DNA from: Actinopolymorpha pittospori
GTDB taxonomy: Bacteria; Actinomycetota; Actinomycetes; Propionibacteriales; Actinopolymorphaceae
Length of the DNA stretch: 64,000 nucleotides
NCBI RefSeq assembly: GCF_014873875.1
Contig: NZ_JADBEM010000001.1
Span: 6,200,001 to 6,264,000 of the forward strand
Direction of reading: 5' to 3'
The number at the start of each line of letters is the position of its first letter. The first letter of the stretch is position 1. This document shows positions 43,345-52,135 of the stretch, in pieces. The translations under genes were made by a program, and so were the position numbers. The notes under the pieces are model-generated. The model was given only the letters and a program-made list of their open reading frames with translations. It searched no databases and was not told the origin of the DNA.

Positions 43345-44856
43345 TCACCGGCCGGCTCGGCCGGCGGCCAGCCGTCTCATGCTCGCGCCGACGTTCTCTT
43401 CGTCCTCCGGGCGCGAGGAGTCGAAGCCTGGGCGGTACTCCTCCCAGTGGCCGCGGGTGAAGTCGGGCACCTTCACCGGCTGTCCGCCTCGCTTCAGCGA
43501 CTCGGCGCTGAGCGGCGTGGCCGCGCTCCACGCTGCGCCGTCGTAGACGTCCATGTCGGGAACCAGGCCGAGTCGCATCGTCTGCGCGAGCCGCCACAGC
43601 GAGATGTAGTCGCTTCCTCCGTGGCCCCCGCCACCGCCGCCGACGTCCTGCCAGAGCCAGTGGTCGTACTCCGCGTAGTCGTCGAAGTCGCCCCACTCGT
43701 CGTTGTTCATGTCCGGCTCGAGGTAGACCCGAGGTGGGAAGTCCTCGAAGAGTCCCTTCGTCCCGGCCAGGAAGTTGAGTCGGCTGTAGGGGTGCGGGGT
43801 GGTGACGTCGTGTTCGACGCGGATGAGTCGCCCCTTCGCCGTGGAGAGGAGGCAGATGTTTCGGTCGCCGGTGAGGTAGGTCTCGTCCCAGCTCTCGTGG
43901 TCGGGTGGGACGTTCGCCGCGCGATAGGCCTGCAGGCCGAGGGAGGGCGAACTGCTGGAGCTGATCGTGGTGAACCTGTCGCCCCGGTTGAGGTCCATCA
44001 TCCCCGCGATCGGGACCAGTCCGTGGGTGGGGTAGAGGTTGCCGTCCATGCGGGTGTGCCACAGCCGGCGCCACCCCTGCGGGTAGTACTCGGGTCCCAG
44101 GCCGAACAGGTAGCTACGGAGGTCGTGGATGTAGGCGCCGGCACCGTGCAGGAGGTCGCCGAACACACCTTCGTGCGCCATCCGGAGCAGCCGCATCTCG
44201 TTTTGCGAGTAGCCGATCTGCTCCATCATTAGGCAGTGCCGCCGCGTCCGCTCCGACATCGCGACGAGGTGCCAGAGATGGGACAGATCCATCGCCAGCG
44301 GCACCTCCGTGCCGACGTGCTTGCCGTGCCGCATCGCCGTCATCGCCGTGGGGAAGTGCCACTCCCAGGGTGTGGGGGAGTAGACGAAGTCGACGTCGTC
44401 CCGCGCGCAGAGCCTGACGTAGGGCATGTCGACGTCCTTGCCGGACCGGGCGCGGCGGGACGCCTCCTGCGCCGCTTCGTAGCTCGGGTCCCCGCCGATG
44501 TACTTCGCCGGCTCCGGATGCCCCGCCGCCACCAGGCTCGCGGCGACCGCGTGCACCCGCTCGGCGCGGGAGTCGCAGATGGCCGTCACCCGGACGCCGG
44601 GCACCGCTGCCCACAGCTCGCTCATGCCGGTACCGCGGGCGCCGAGGCCGATGATGCCCACGCGTACCTCTTCGTGTCGTTCGAAGGGAACGCCGATCAT
44701 CGAGCCACCACGACCCGAGAGGGTGGCGGGCACCCGGGCCGTGTCGTCATCCGCGTGCGCGGCGGGCGCGGTGCCTAACCCGGTGAGTCCGAGGGTGGCG
44801 GTGGCCGCCGCCCCCGAGGTCAGGAGCTGTCGACGCGACGGGTGGTCCTTCGTCAT
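43345..44856 (-). CDS. GH109-like Gfo/Idh/MocA protein, Tat-exported
   Basis: A 503-residue protein with a Tat signal (SRRQLLTSGAAATATLGLTGLG), a Rossmann NAD-binding motif GIIGLGARGTGMSE (about residue 60) and the segments GKHVGTEVPLAMDLSHLWHLV, IGYSQNEMRLLRMAHEGVFGDLLHGAGAYIHDLR and GNLYPTHGLVPIAGMMDLNRGDRF, which match glycoside hydrolase family 109. GH109 alpha-N-acetylgalactosaminidases use a tightly bound NAD. The conserved YPTHG histidine is kept. The second ATG (44856) has GAGAGG six bases upstream. It heads an operon with the propeller gene and is divergent from a dehydrogenase. Confidence 0.85.
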   Translation of the reverse strand: MTKDHPSRRQLLTSGAAATATLGLTGLGTAPAAHADDDTARVPATLSGRGGSMIGVPFERHEEVRVGIIGLGARGTGMSELWAAVPGVRVTAICDSRAERVHAVAASLVAAGHPEPAKYIGGDPSYEAAQEASRRARSGKDVDMPYVRLCARDDVDFVYSPTPWEWHFPTAMTAMRHGKHVGTEVPLAMDLSHLWHLVAMSERTRRHCLMMEQIGYSQNEMRLLRMAHEGVFGDLLHGAGAYIHDLRSYLFGLGPEYYPQGWRRLWHTRMDGNLYPTHGLVPIAGMMDLNRGDRFTTISSSSSPSLGLQAYRAANVPPDHESWDETYLTGDRNICLLSTAKGRLIRVEHDVTTPHPYSRLNFLAGTKGLFEDFPPRVYLEPDMNNDEWGDFDDYAEYDHWLWQDVGGGGGGHGGSDYISLWRLAQTMRLGLVPDMDVYDGAAWSAATPLSAESLKRGGQPVKVPDFTRGHWEEYRPGFDSSRPEDEENVGASMRRLAAGRAGR

Positions 44857-45131
44857 GGGCATCCTCTCGGCACAGACGTGTGTGCGCTTCCCCGATCGGG
44901 CCGTCTCAGCGGGTACGCGAGCGGCCGGCCGTTCTCGCCGAATCTGGGAGAGCGGTTTCCGTGCAGTATGAACAGGGCCTCGGAGTGCGGCAACACCTTC
45001 GGCTGGCCGCTTTCCGAACGTATCCGTGCGGTTTCGCGTGGAGACACCGCTCGCTTCGCCGGTCAGGTGGGGAGCCACGCCCTAGACTGAGCGCCTGTCG
45101 GAGGGCGCCGAACGGATCGGGGTGGCGACAC

Positions 45132-46193
45132 ATGAGGCAACGGGTTCTGGTCGTCGGGCTGGGAAACATGGGCATGTCGCACGCACTCGCCTATGCCCGC
45201 ATCCCCGAGTTCGACGTGGTGGGGGTGTGCACCCGACACGTGACCGACCTGACTCTGCCCGAGCCGCTCCAGGACGCGAAGCGGTTCACGAGCTATGAGA
45301 AGGCGTTGGCGGAGCTGCGCCCGGACGTCGTCTCGATCAACACCCTGCCGGACACGCACGCCGACTACGCCATCCAGGCGATGGAGGCCGGCGCCCACGT
45401 CTTCGTCGAGAAGCCGCTCGCCGAGAGCGTCGAGTCCGCGCAGGCCGTGGTCGACACCGCGCGGCGTACCGGACGGAAGCTGGTCGTCGGCTACATCCTG
45501 CGACAGCACCCGTCCTGGACCAGGTTCGTCGAGATCGCCCGCCAGCTCGGCACCCCGCTGGTGTTCCGGATGAACCTCAACCAGCAGTCCAACGGCGAGA
45601 CCTGGGCCTGGCACAAGCGGCTGATGAGCAGCTTCCCGCCGATCGTCGACTGCGGGGTGCACTACGTCGACGTGATGTGCCAGATGACCGCCGCGAAACC
45701 CGTCCGCGTGCACGCGCTCGGAGCCCGGCTCACCGACGAGGTGCCGCTGAACAACTACGGCATGCTCCAGGTCGCCTTCGACGACGGCTCGGTCGGCTGG
45801 TACGAAGCCGGCTGGGGTCCGATGATGAGCGAGACGGCGTTCTTCGTGAAGGACGTTGTCGGCCCGAAGGGGTCGGTGTCGATCGTGATGGCGGAGGCGA
45901 GCGACGAGGCCGTCCGCTCCGACGACATCAACGCACACACCAAGACCAACCAGATCCTCTGGCACCGTGCGGAGAAGGGGCCCGACGGCGCCTACGCCGT
46001 GCGTGACGAGCGGATCGACATGGCCGACGAGCCCGACCACGACCACCTCTGCGAACGCGAACAGCGGCACCTGCTCGAGGCGATCGTCAAGGACCTCGAG
46101 CTGGGCAAGGAGATGGACGACGCGGTGACGAGCCTGCGCATCGTGCTCGCCGCCGACGAGTCGATCAGCACCGGCCAGGTGGTCCAGCTCTAG
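45132..46193 (+). CDS. Gfo/Idh/MocA-family NAD(P)-dependent dehydrogenase
   Basis: A 353-residue cytoplasmic oxidoreductase: Rossmann motif VVGLGNMGMSHALAYAR, the family motif VEKPLAESVESAQ (Glu-Lys-Pro) and the C-terminal sheet domain with DCGVHYVDVM and GWYEAGWGPM. Such enzymes oxidise or reduce sugars, inositols or their derivatives. It starts at ATG 45132 and is divergent from the GH109-like gene, 275 bp away, so it may act on the sugar released. Substrate and cofactor are not determinable. Confidence 0.88.
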   Translation: MRQRVLVVGLGNMGMSHALAYARIPEFDVVGVCTRHVTDLTLPEPLQDAKRFTSYEKALAELRPDVVSINTLPDTHADYAIQAMEAGAHVFVEKPLAESVESAQAVVDTARRTGRKLVVGYILRQHPSWTRFVEIARQLGTPLVFRMNLNQQSNGETWAWHKRLMSSFPPIVDCGVHYVDVMCQMTAAKPVRVHALGARLTDEVPLNNYGMLQVAFDDGSVGWYEAGWGPMMSETAFFVKDVVGPKGSVSIVMAEASDEAVRSDDINAHTKTNQILWHRAEKGPDGAYAVRDERIDMADEPDHDHLCEREQRHLLEAIVKDLELGKEMDDAVTSLRIVLAADESISTGQVVQL

Positions 46194-46300
46194 GGCTGGT
46201 CCACAAGGGGAACCGACCTGCCCGTCCGGCTGTCCGACCCGGTCCGGCTGTCCGCCCCCGGCCGCGAGGCGTCCAGACGCTGTGGTGTGCTGAGGCGGTG

Positions 46301-47335
46301 ATGGTTCCCGACGTTCCGGTCCTGTTGCTCGGCTACGGCCCGGTTGGTATGGCGTACGCCGAACTTCTCGCCCGGGTCTCGAAGGCGGCTGTCTCGAAGG
46401 CGGCGGTCCCGGATGTGACAGGGCAACGAGGCGGCGGGCTCCGCCTGGCCGCGGTGGTCGGACGGAGCGCGCAGTGCGTGGTCGGGGAGGACGGCGTCCG
46501 GCCGCGCGCGGAGTGGGAACCGCGTACCCCGCTGGCGGACCTGCTCGACCAGACCGGCGCGCGAGTCGTCGTCCAGGCGACGCCGTCGCATCCGGATCTG
46601 GCCGCGCCGGCCGTGGAGGACGCCCTCACCGCCTGGCGGCACGGCGCCCACCTGGTGACCGCGACCAAGTGCCACGTCCTCGCCGACTGGCGCAGACTTC
46701 GCCAGGTGAGTACGCAGGCACGGCTCGGTTTCGGGTTGTCCGCCACGACCGGCGCCGCCCTGCCGGCCGCGGACGTCGCACGAAGTGCCTTGCTGGGCTA
46801 CGACGTCCAGGCGGTCCGGGCCTGTCTGAACGGCACGAGCACCTACGTCGTGGACCGGATGAGCGAGGGCATGACCCTCGCCGAGGCTGTCGGCGAGGCA
46901 CGCCGGCGTGGCATCGCCGAGGCTGACCCCTCCGCCGACCTGTCCGGCGCCGACGCCGCCGGCAAGGTGCGGATCCTCGCCGGGCTGTTGTGGGACTGGG
47001 ACGTCTCCACGCTCGACGTCGACCTCGCGCCCGTCGACGAGGGAACGGCAGCGGAGGCGGTCGCCGCGCGGCGGTCAGGAGCGCGGCTGCGACCGGTCGC
47101 CACCGCCTCCCTCGACCAGCCGGGCACGGTACGGGTCAGGCTGGCCCGGGTGGAGCAGGGGGATCCGCTCCATGCGATCAACGGCCCGGAGAAGGCCGTG
47201 TCGTACGACTGTGGGGAGGTCGGCGTCGTCACGGTGAGCGGTGGCGCGTCGAGCCCGCTCGGTGCCGCGACCGCGATGCTGAAGGACACCCTGAGGTACG
47301 TCACGGCCGACCCACTGAGGCTCGGCGCTCCATGA
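46301..47335 (+). CDS. Homoserine dehydrogenase-like protein
   Basis: A 344-residue protein with N-terminal Rossmann LLGYGPVGMAYAEL and the homoserine-dehydrogenase hallmark NGTSTYVVDRMSEGMTLAEAVGEARRRGIAEADPSADLSGADAAGKVRIL, plus TATKCHVLADW. No C-terminal ACT domain, so probably not feedback-regulated. The ATG at 46301 with GAGG five bases upstream was preferred over GTG 46298. It is a single gene without threonine-pathway neighbours, so it may be a second copy or act on a related aldehyde. A five-residue tandem duplication (VSKAA twice) lies near the N-terminus. Confidence 0.82.
   Translation: MVPDVPVLLLGYGPVGMAYAELLARVSKAAVSKAAVPDVTGQRGGGLRLAAVVGRSAQCVVGEDGVRPRAEWEPRTPLADLLDQTGARVVVQATPSHPDLAAPAVEDALTAWRHGAHLVTATKCHVLADWRRLRQVSTQARLGFGLSATTGAALPAADVARSALLGYDVQAVRACLNGTSTYVVDRMSEGMTLAEAVGEARRRGIAEADPSADLSGADAAGKVRILAGLLWDWDVSTLDVDLAPVDEGTAAEAVAARRSGARLRPVATASLDQPGTVRVRLARVEQGDPLHAINGPEKAVSYDCGEVGVVTVSGGASSPLGAATAMLKDTLRYVTADPLRLGAP
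46376..46405. repeat. 15-bp tandem duplication inside the homoserine dehydrogenase-like gene
   Basis: GTCTCGAAGGCGGCT at 46376-46390 is followed by GTCTCGAAGGCGGCG at 46391-46405, encoding VSKAA twice in frame. It suggests a recent slippage event in the loop after the first helix. Confidence 0.85.
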
Positions 47336-47341
47336 GACGCG

Positions 47342-47376
47342 CCGAGCCTCCCCGCGTCTGGTGCGGAGAGGCTCGG
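47342..47376. terminator. Strong bidirectional terminator hairpin
   Basis: CCGAGCCTC (47342-47350) pairs with GAGGCTCGG (47368-47376), and inside it CCGC with GCGG after one C-A mismatch, around a 7-base loop. It separates the convergent homoserine-dehydrogenase-like and methyltransferase genes. Confidence 0.88.
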
Positions 47377-47387
47377 AACACGCCACG

Positions 47388-48338
47388 TCAGCGCTTGCGG
47401 GCGAGGGTCACACCGTCGCGTACGGCGAGCATCACCGACTCGACGCGGTCGTCCTGCATGACGATCTCGTTCACCCGACGGATCGCCACCTGGTTCTCGT
47501 CCTGGAACGCCGGGTCGAACGTACGTCCACCCTGGAAGACGTTGTCCAGAACGACGAGGCCACCGGGCCGAAGCCGGGGAACGATCTCCTCGTAGTAGTC
47601 CGGGTAGCTCGGCTTGTCGGCGTCGATGAACGCGAAGTCGAAGGTCTCGTCGGCGGGAAGTGCTCGAAGCGTGTCGATCGCCGGCCCGATCCGCAGGTCG
47701 ATGCGGTCGGCGACGCCGGCGCGCTTCCAGTACTCCCGGGCGATGGAGGTCCACTCGGTGCTCACGTCGCAGGCGAGCAGGTGACCGTCGGCCGGGAGTG
47801 CCCGCGCGATGCAGGTCGAGGAGTAGCCGGTGAACACGCCGACCTCGACGGCGCGGCGAGCGCCGACCAGCTTGACCAGCATGCCGAGCAGGGCGCCCTC
47901 GTCCTGGGCGATCTGCATCCGTGCCGCCCCGCCGGCCGCCTCCCGGGTGGCGCCGGCCAGGTCGGTGAGCACCTCGTCGGCGGGAGTGCAGTGGGTGAGC
48001 AGGTAGTCGCCGACGACGGGATCGACCAACTGCAGGGCGTCGCCGGCGACCGGATCGGTCCAGTCGACGCTGGGCCCGTCCGGTGCTGCGACCTCGAGCA
48101 GGTGCCGGGTGACGACGTCCTGGACGCTGGCGAGGCTGTCGGCGTCGGCCGCGGTGGCGACCATGCTCAGGTGGTGGTCGCCGGCTGGCGTCAGGACGCA
48201 CCGGCCCTCGGGCAGGGTGATGGTTCCCCTGCTGTCGCCGGCGAGGTCCGTGGTGGCGTCGTGGCTCAGGTGCGAGATCAGCTGCTTGATGGAGTGCTCG
48301 GGGCGGTCGGTGGTGACGTGTGCCGTCGAAGTGGGCAT
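47388..48338 (-). CDS. DUF2218 domain fused to class I O-methyltransferase
   Basis: A 316-residue protein in two parts. Residues about 3-85 match DUF2218 (STAHVTTDRPEHSIKQLISHLSHDATTDLAGDSRGTITLPEGRCVLTP), normally a stand-alone domain. Residues about 95-316 are a catechol/caffeoyl-CoA-type O-methyltransferase with SAM motif VEVGVFTGYSSTCIARAL, metal residues in FDFAFIDADK and VVLDNVFQGG. It transfers methyl from S-adenosylmethionine to a hydroxyl, with Mg(II). ATG 48338 has AAGGA six bases upstream. Divergent from a winged-helix regulator across a 26-bp dyad. Confidence 0.88.
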   Translation of the reverse strand: MPTSTAHVTTDRPEHSIKQLISHLSHDATTDLAGDSRGTITLPEGRCVLTPAGDHHLSMVATAADADSLASVQDVVTRHLLEVAAPDGPSVDWTDPVAGDALQLVDPVVGDYLLTHCTPADEVLTDLAGATREAAGGAARMQIAQDEGALLGMLVKLVGARRAVEVGVFTGYSSTCIARALPADGHLLACDVSTEWTSIAREYWKRAGVADRIDLRIGPAIDTLRALPADETFDFAFIDADKPSYPDYYEEIVPRLRPGGLVVLDNVFQGGRTFDPAFQDENQVAIRRVNEIVMQDDRVESVMLAVRDGVTLARKR

Positions 48339-48458
48339 CGACATCCTTCGGCTGGGCGCGATGTGGGGCCGGTCGGGGGGCTCGCCGCGGGCTGGCGTCG
48401 ACGGTCTGGAACGACGTCCACCCAGAGGCTGATTCTGGGGTTGGGTGTGCCGTTTGTC

Positions 48459-48484
48459 AAAGCGTCGAGATTTCTAGACACTTT
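48459..48484. promoter_or_regulatory. 26-bp inverted repeat, candidate operator of the winged-helix regulator
   Basis: The half-sites AAAGCGTCGAGAT and TTCTAGACACTTT (48459-48471, 48472-48484) match as inverted copies at 10 of 13 positions. The site lies in the divergent region between the DUF2218-methyltransferase gene (start 48338) and the regulator gene, overlapping a possible TTG start at 48483. Confidence 0.75.
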
Positions 48485-48488
48485 GTCC

Positions 48489-49061
48489 GTGGACGACGAA
48501 GCGACAGGTGGGCGGTCCGCACCGGTGGCCAGGTCCGAGGATCTGCTGGTGCGCACCCCGGCGCAGTTCAAGGCCCTCGGACATCCGCTCCGCCACCGCA
48601 TCGTGAACGTGCTGCGGCAACGGCCCGCGACGTTGGGCGAGCTCGCCTCGGCGCTCGATGGGAGCAAGGGAACGATCGGCTATCACCTCCGCGTGCTCCG
48701 CGAGGCGGGCCTCGTCCGGCTCGCTCACACCAGGCAGGTGCGCGGAGGCACCGAGCAGTCCTTCGACCTGGTCAGCGCCGTCCTCAGGCTCGACACCGGG
48801 GCAGTGGTCGGAGCGGAGTTCCTCATCAACGCCGCGTTGACGGAGCTGGCGCCCGCGGGTGACGACGAGGTGGAGCTCACCGTCCTGCGTCATGTCTTTC
48901 TCACCAGGGAGGAGGCCAAGGAACTGGTCGGACGCATCGAGGAGTTGGCCGCCCGCCCGTATCGGAGCGACGGGTCGCGCGGCCACGCGTACGGACTGCT
49001 GCTCAGCCTCCACCGCACCGACAGCCCAACGCTTCCAGCTGGGGAGGAGGAAGACGTTTGA
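48489..49061 (+). CDS. ArsR-like winged-helix transcriptional regulator
   Basis: A protein of about 190 residues. Its N-terminal third is a winged helix (FKALGHPLRHRIVNVLRQRPATLGELASALDGSKGTIGYHLRVLREAGLVRLAHTRQVRGG), followed by an uncharacterised helical region ending LLLSLHRTDSPTLPAGEEEDV that may bind a ligand or mediate dimerisation. No metal-binding cysteines. The start is uncertain: GTG 48489, TTG 48483 or GTG 48549 (GAGGA upstream). It is divergent from the methyltransferase gene, with a dyad between, so repression of both is likely. Confidence 0.82.
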   Translation: MDDEATGGRSAPVARSEDLLVRTPAQFKALGHPLRHRIVNVLRQRPATLGELASALDGSKGTIGYHLRVLREAGLVRLAHTRQVRGGTEQSFDLVSAVLRLDTGAVVGAEFLINAALTELAPAGDDEVELTVLRHVFLTREEAKELVGRIEELAARPYRSDGSRGHAYGLLLSLHRTDSPTLPAGEEEDV

Positions 49062-49373
49062 CGTCCGCTCGTGGAGCAGCCACAGCCCCGAGGGGCGTGG
49101 CTGGTTGCGGTCAGGTCGACCTTCGCCGCGACCACTCCTCACGCCATGCGGCTAGGTTCGAGGGCATGCGCCTTCCGGCTGAGGTGGTGGCATCCAGACG
49201 GCGGACGCCGTTCCCGAGCAGCCCGACCGGAGTGTCGTCACCAGCGTGCTCTCCGCCGCCCTGGTGAACGAGTGGCCCTGGCCCTGTCCGGTTCTCTCAT
49301 CAGCTCGGCTGACTCTCGACTGGCGCAGGTGACGTGCGAACAAGCAGGTGACGTGGGAAGAAGGGGAGCCCGG
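49062..49373 (+). other. 312-bp intergenic region before the 912-residue enzyme
   Basis: No credible gene; the long open frame here lacks coding character. The only structure is a 12-bp direct repeat, GCAGGTGACGTG at 49325-49336 and 49344-49355, close to the next start and possibly regulatory. Confidence 0.5.
49325..49355. repeat. 12-bp direct repeat GCAGGTGACGTG
   Basis: Two identical copies, 19 bases apart, ending 18 bp upstream of the start codon of the 912-residue enzyme. Position suggests a regulator site or a small duplication. Confidence 0.6.
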
Positions 49374-52112
49374 ATGGCCACGGAGAAGGTCGGTACTCGC
49401 ATCAGCATCGAGCACATCGACCCGCTTGCCGCCTCGACCCGCTCGGTCTGGGCGGAGGAACTGCTGGCCAACGAACTCAGCCGACGAGGGCTGTCCGCGG
49501 TTTCGGCCGAGAACGCCGATCTGCGCATCATCCAACTCGACCTTTCCGACGAACGCGCGAGCGCGCTCCGCCAGCAGTGGCAGGCGAGGTTCGGTGCGTC
49601 GCTCGCCGACAGCGCGGAGTCGTTCGTCATGGCGCGCGAGGGCGCGACCGTTCTGGTCGTCGCCGCCGACCGACGGGGGTACGGGTACGCCCTGACCGAG
49701 CTCTACGACATCGTGCGCTACGCGGAGGACCCCTTCGCCGAACTGCGTTCGCTGCGCACCTATCTTGAGCGGCCCGCCAACCCGGCGCGCAGCATCACCC
49801 GGCTGTTCACCTCCGAGACGATCGACCGGGGCTGGTTCCACGACCACGCCTTCTGGGACGCCTATCTCAGCGAGCTCGCCGTCCAGCGGTTCAACCGGTT
49901 CAGCCTCGGCCTCGGGACCGGGTACGACTACCTGATCGATCGCAAGGTCGTCGACAACTATCTCTGCTTCGCGTATCCGTTCCTGGTGAGCGTTCCCGGA
50001 TACGAGGAGGTCGAGGCGGTCGGTGTGTCGGCCCAGGAGCGGGCGGCCAACCTGGCGATGCTCAACTACATCGGACAGGAGGCCACCCGACGCGGCATCG
50101 AGTTCGGGCTCGGCCTGTGGAACCACGCCTACCGCTACGACCCCACCGCCGACACCGAGCAGTTCCCGATCCGCGGTCTGGACGCGACGAACCACGCCGA
50201 GTACGCCCGCGACGGGCTGGCCGAACTCATGCGGGCGTGCCCGGACATTCGCCGGCTCACGTTCCGCGTGCACTTCGAGGGCGGCGTTCCGGAGCCGACG
50301 CAAGACTTCTGGCGGGTCGTGTTGAGTGGGGTGAAGGGCAACAGCCAGTTGCTCGAACTCGACATGCACGCCAAGGGTGTCAGCGACGAGTTGCTCGAGG
50401 TCGCTCTCGGCGTGGGCGCACCCGTCGTGTTGTCGACGAAGTACTGGGGCGAGCACATGGGGCTGCCCTACCACCAGGCCGCGATTCGGGAGCGGGAACG
50501 CATCGGTGGCCGGGCGGCGACGGCCAAGGCTCTGGGCGAGCCGCTGGAGGTGGGTCCGAACGCCGGCACGTCGGGACGCCGGATCACCGGAACCGAGACG
50601 ATGCGCCGGCGCAGTTTCACCCGGTACGGCTACGCCGACTTCGTGCGCAGCGAACGGCCGTTCGGGATCATGCACCGAGTCTGGCCGGGCACCCAGCGAC
50701 TGCTGCTGTGGGGCGATCCGAGCCTGGCGGCCGGCTACGGGCGACTGGGCAGTTTCGGTGGTGCGCAGGGAGTGGAGTGGTTCGAGCCGCTGAGTTTCAT
50801 GGGCAAGAAGGGATCGGCGGCGCTGGGTCTGGACTCCCCGCGGTCGGGCCGTGAGCTCTACGCCGACGATTCCCTGGACGCGGCCGCTTCGGACTGGCGC
50901 AAGTTCGCCTACTACTACCGTCTGCTGGGCCGTGCCGCGTACAACCCCGACCTCGACCCCGGCGAATGGCGGCGCTATCTGCGGGCCACCTACGGCTCGG
51001 CGGCCGAGCACGCCGAGAGCGCGCTGGCCGCGGCGTCACGGATCCTGCCGTTGCTCACGGTCGTGCACGCCCCGTCGACCGCCTGCAACGTCTACTGGCC
51101 GGAGATGCTCGACCCGACCCCGCTGGTGGCCCGCTCCACGCCGGTGGAGAACCACTACGCCGACTTCGGTGGCTCGGCGAACTCCGACTTCGACATGACG
51201 CCGCCGTACGCCTTCGGCAACGTGAGCCCGCTCGACCCGCAGCTCTTCTACAGCCCGGACGAGTACGCGGCGGACGTCATCGCGGGCACCCGCCAGGGCA
51301 AGTACTCGCCGATCGAGGTGGCCGGTTGGCTGGAGACTCTCGCGGCGACCGCACTCGACGAACTGGCGAAGGCAGTGAAGGTGGCCGAACCTTCGGCGCC
51401 CGTCTTCCAGATCCTGGTGGCCGACGTCCAGATCCACGCGCACATCGGGCGCTACTACGCGGCGATGTTCCGGGCCGCCTTCGCCTACGCGCTGCGCGAG
51501 GCGCGAGGGTCGGCGGCCCTTCAGGAGGCGCTCGAACACCACCGGACCGCGCGGGCCGCGTGGGCCGCCACCGCCGAGGTCGCGGACGAGGTGTACCAGC
51601 CCGACCTGCCGTTCGGTCGGACGCACTACGCCCGTGGCACCTGGGCCAGTCGGCTCGAGGCGATCGACCAGAGCCTGGCCGGGCTGGAAGCCGCGCTGGC
51701 CGAGCACGGGAAGGACGTGGGGGCATCGGCGGACCGGCCGGTCGTTCCGCCTGCGGAGCAACAGCCCAAGCCCGGGGCGCGTCACCAGCCGCCCGGCCGA
51801 TTCGTTCCCGGTGAGGCGCTCGCCCTCGAGTGGTGCCTCGAGGACGACGTTGCCGTCGCGGAGGTCCGGCTGCACTTCCGTACTGTCAACCAAGCATTGA
51901 CGTACGACACTCTGGTCATGGACGGCGGGGGCAGGACCTTCCGCGCGGAGATCCCCGCCGAGCACACACGCACCGGATACCCGCTCCAGTACTACTTCGA
52001 GGTCGTGGCTCCTCCAGCCGCCTGGCAGTACCCAGGCCTTCAACCAGAGCTCGCGAACCAGCCCTACTACGTCGTGCACGCCGACGAGGCCACCGCCTGG
52101 GGTGCGGTGTAG
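49374..52112 (+). CDS. Large putative carbohydrate-active enzyme of unassigned family
   Basis: A 912-residue protein without signal peptide. Residues about 1-115 resemble the N-terminal domain that precedes TIM barrels in GH20/GH67-type enzymes (VLVVAADRRGYGYALTELYDIVRYAEDP); about 125-480 form a probable barrel (DHAFWDAYLSELAVQRFNRFSLGLGTGYDYLID; GLGLWNHAYRYDPT; LLELDMHAKGVSDELLEVAL; VVLSTKYWGEHMGLPYH), then a helical domain and, after a Pro-rich linker, a C-terminal beta-sandwich. Acidic residues that could be catalytic are present but cannot be assigned. ATG 49374 with AAGGGGAG. It may process an imported uronic- or amino-sugar oligomer; this is inference. Confidence 0.7.
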   Translation: MATEKVGTRISIEHIDPLAASTRSVWAEELLANELSRRGLSAVSAENADLRIIQLDLSDERASALRQQWQARFGASLADSAESFVMAREGATVLVVAADRRGYGYALTELYDIVRYAEDPFAELRSLRTYLERPANPARSITRLFTSETIDRGWFHDHAFWDAYLSELAVQRFNRFSLGLGTGYDYLIDRKVVDNYLCFAYPFLVSVPGYEEVEAVGVSAQERAANLAMLNYIGQEATRRGIEFGLGLWNHAYRYDPTADTEQFPIRGLDATNHAEYARDGLAELMRACPDIRRLTFRVHFEGGVPEPTQDFWRVVLSGVKGNSQLLELDMHAKGVSDELLEVALGVGAPVVLSTKYWGEHMGLPYHQAAIRERERIGGRAATAKALGEPLEVGPNAGTSGRRITGTETMRRRSFTRYGYADFVRSERPFGIMHRVWPGTQRLLLWGDPSLAAGYGRLGSFGGAQGVEWFEPLSFMGKKGSAALGLDSPRSGRELYADDSLDAAASDWRKFAYYYRLLGRAAYNPDLDPGEWRRYLRATYGSAAEHAESALAAASRILPLLTVVHAPSTACNVYWPEMLDPTPLVARSTPVENHYADFGGSANSDFDMTPPYAFGNVSPLDPQLFYSPDEYAADVIAGTRQGKYSPIEVAGWLETLAATALDELAKAVKVAEPSAPVFQILVADVQIHAHIGRYYAAMFRAAFAYALREARGSAALQEALEHHRTARAAWAATAEVADEVYQPDLPFGRTHYARGTWASRLEAIDQSLAGLEAALAEHGKDVGASADRPVVPPAEQQPKPGARHQPPGRFVPGEALALEWCLEDDVAVAEVRLHFRTVNQALTYDTLVMDGGGRTFRAEIPAEHTRTGYPLQYYFEVVAPPAAWQYPGLQPELANQPYYVVHADEATAWGAV

Positions 52113-52135
52113 CCGGGCACGGGCGCGAACCCTGG

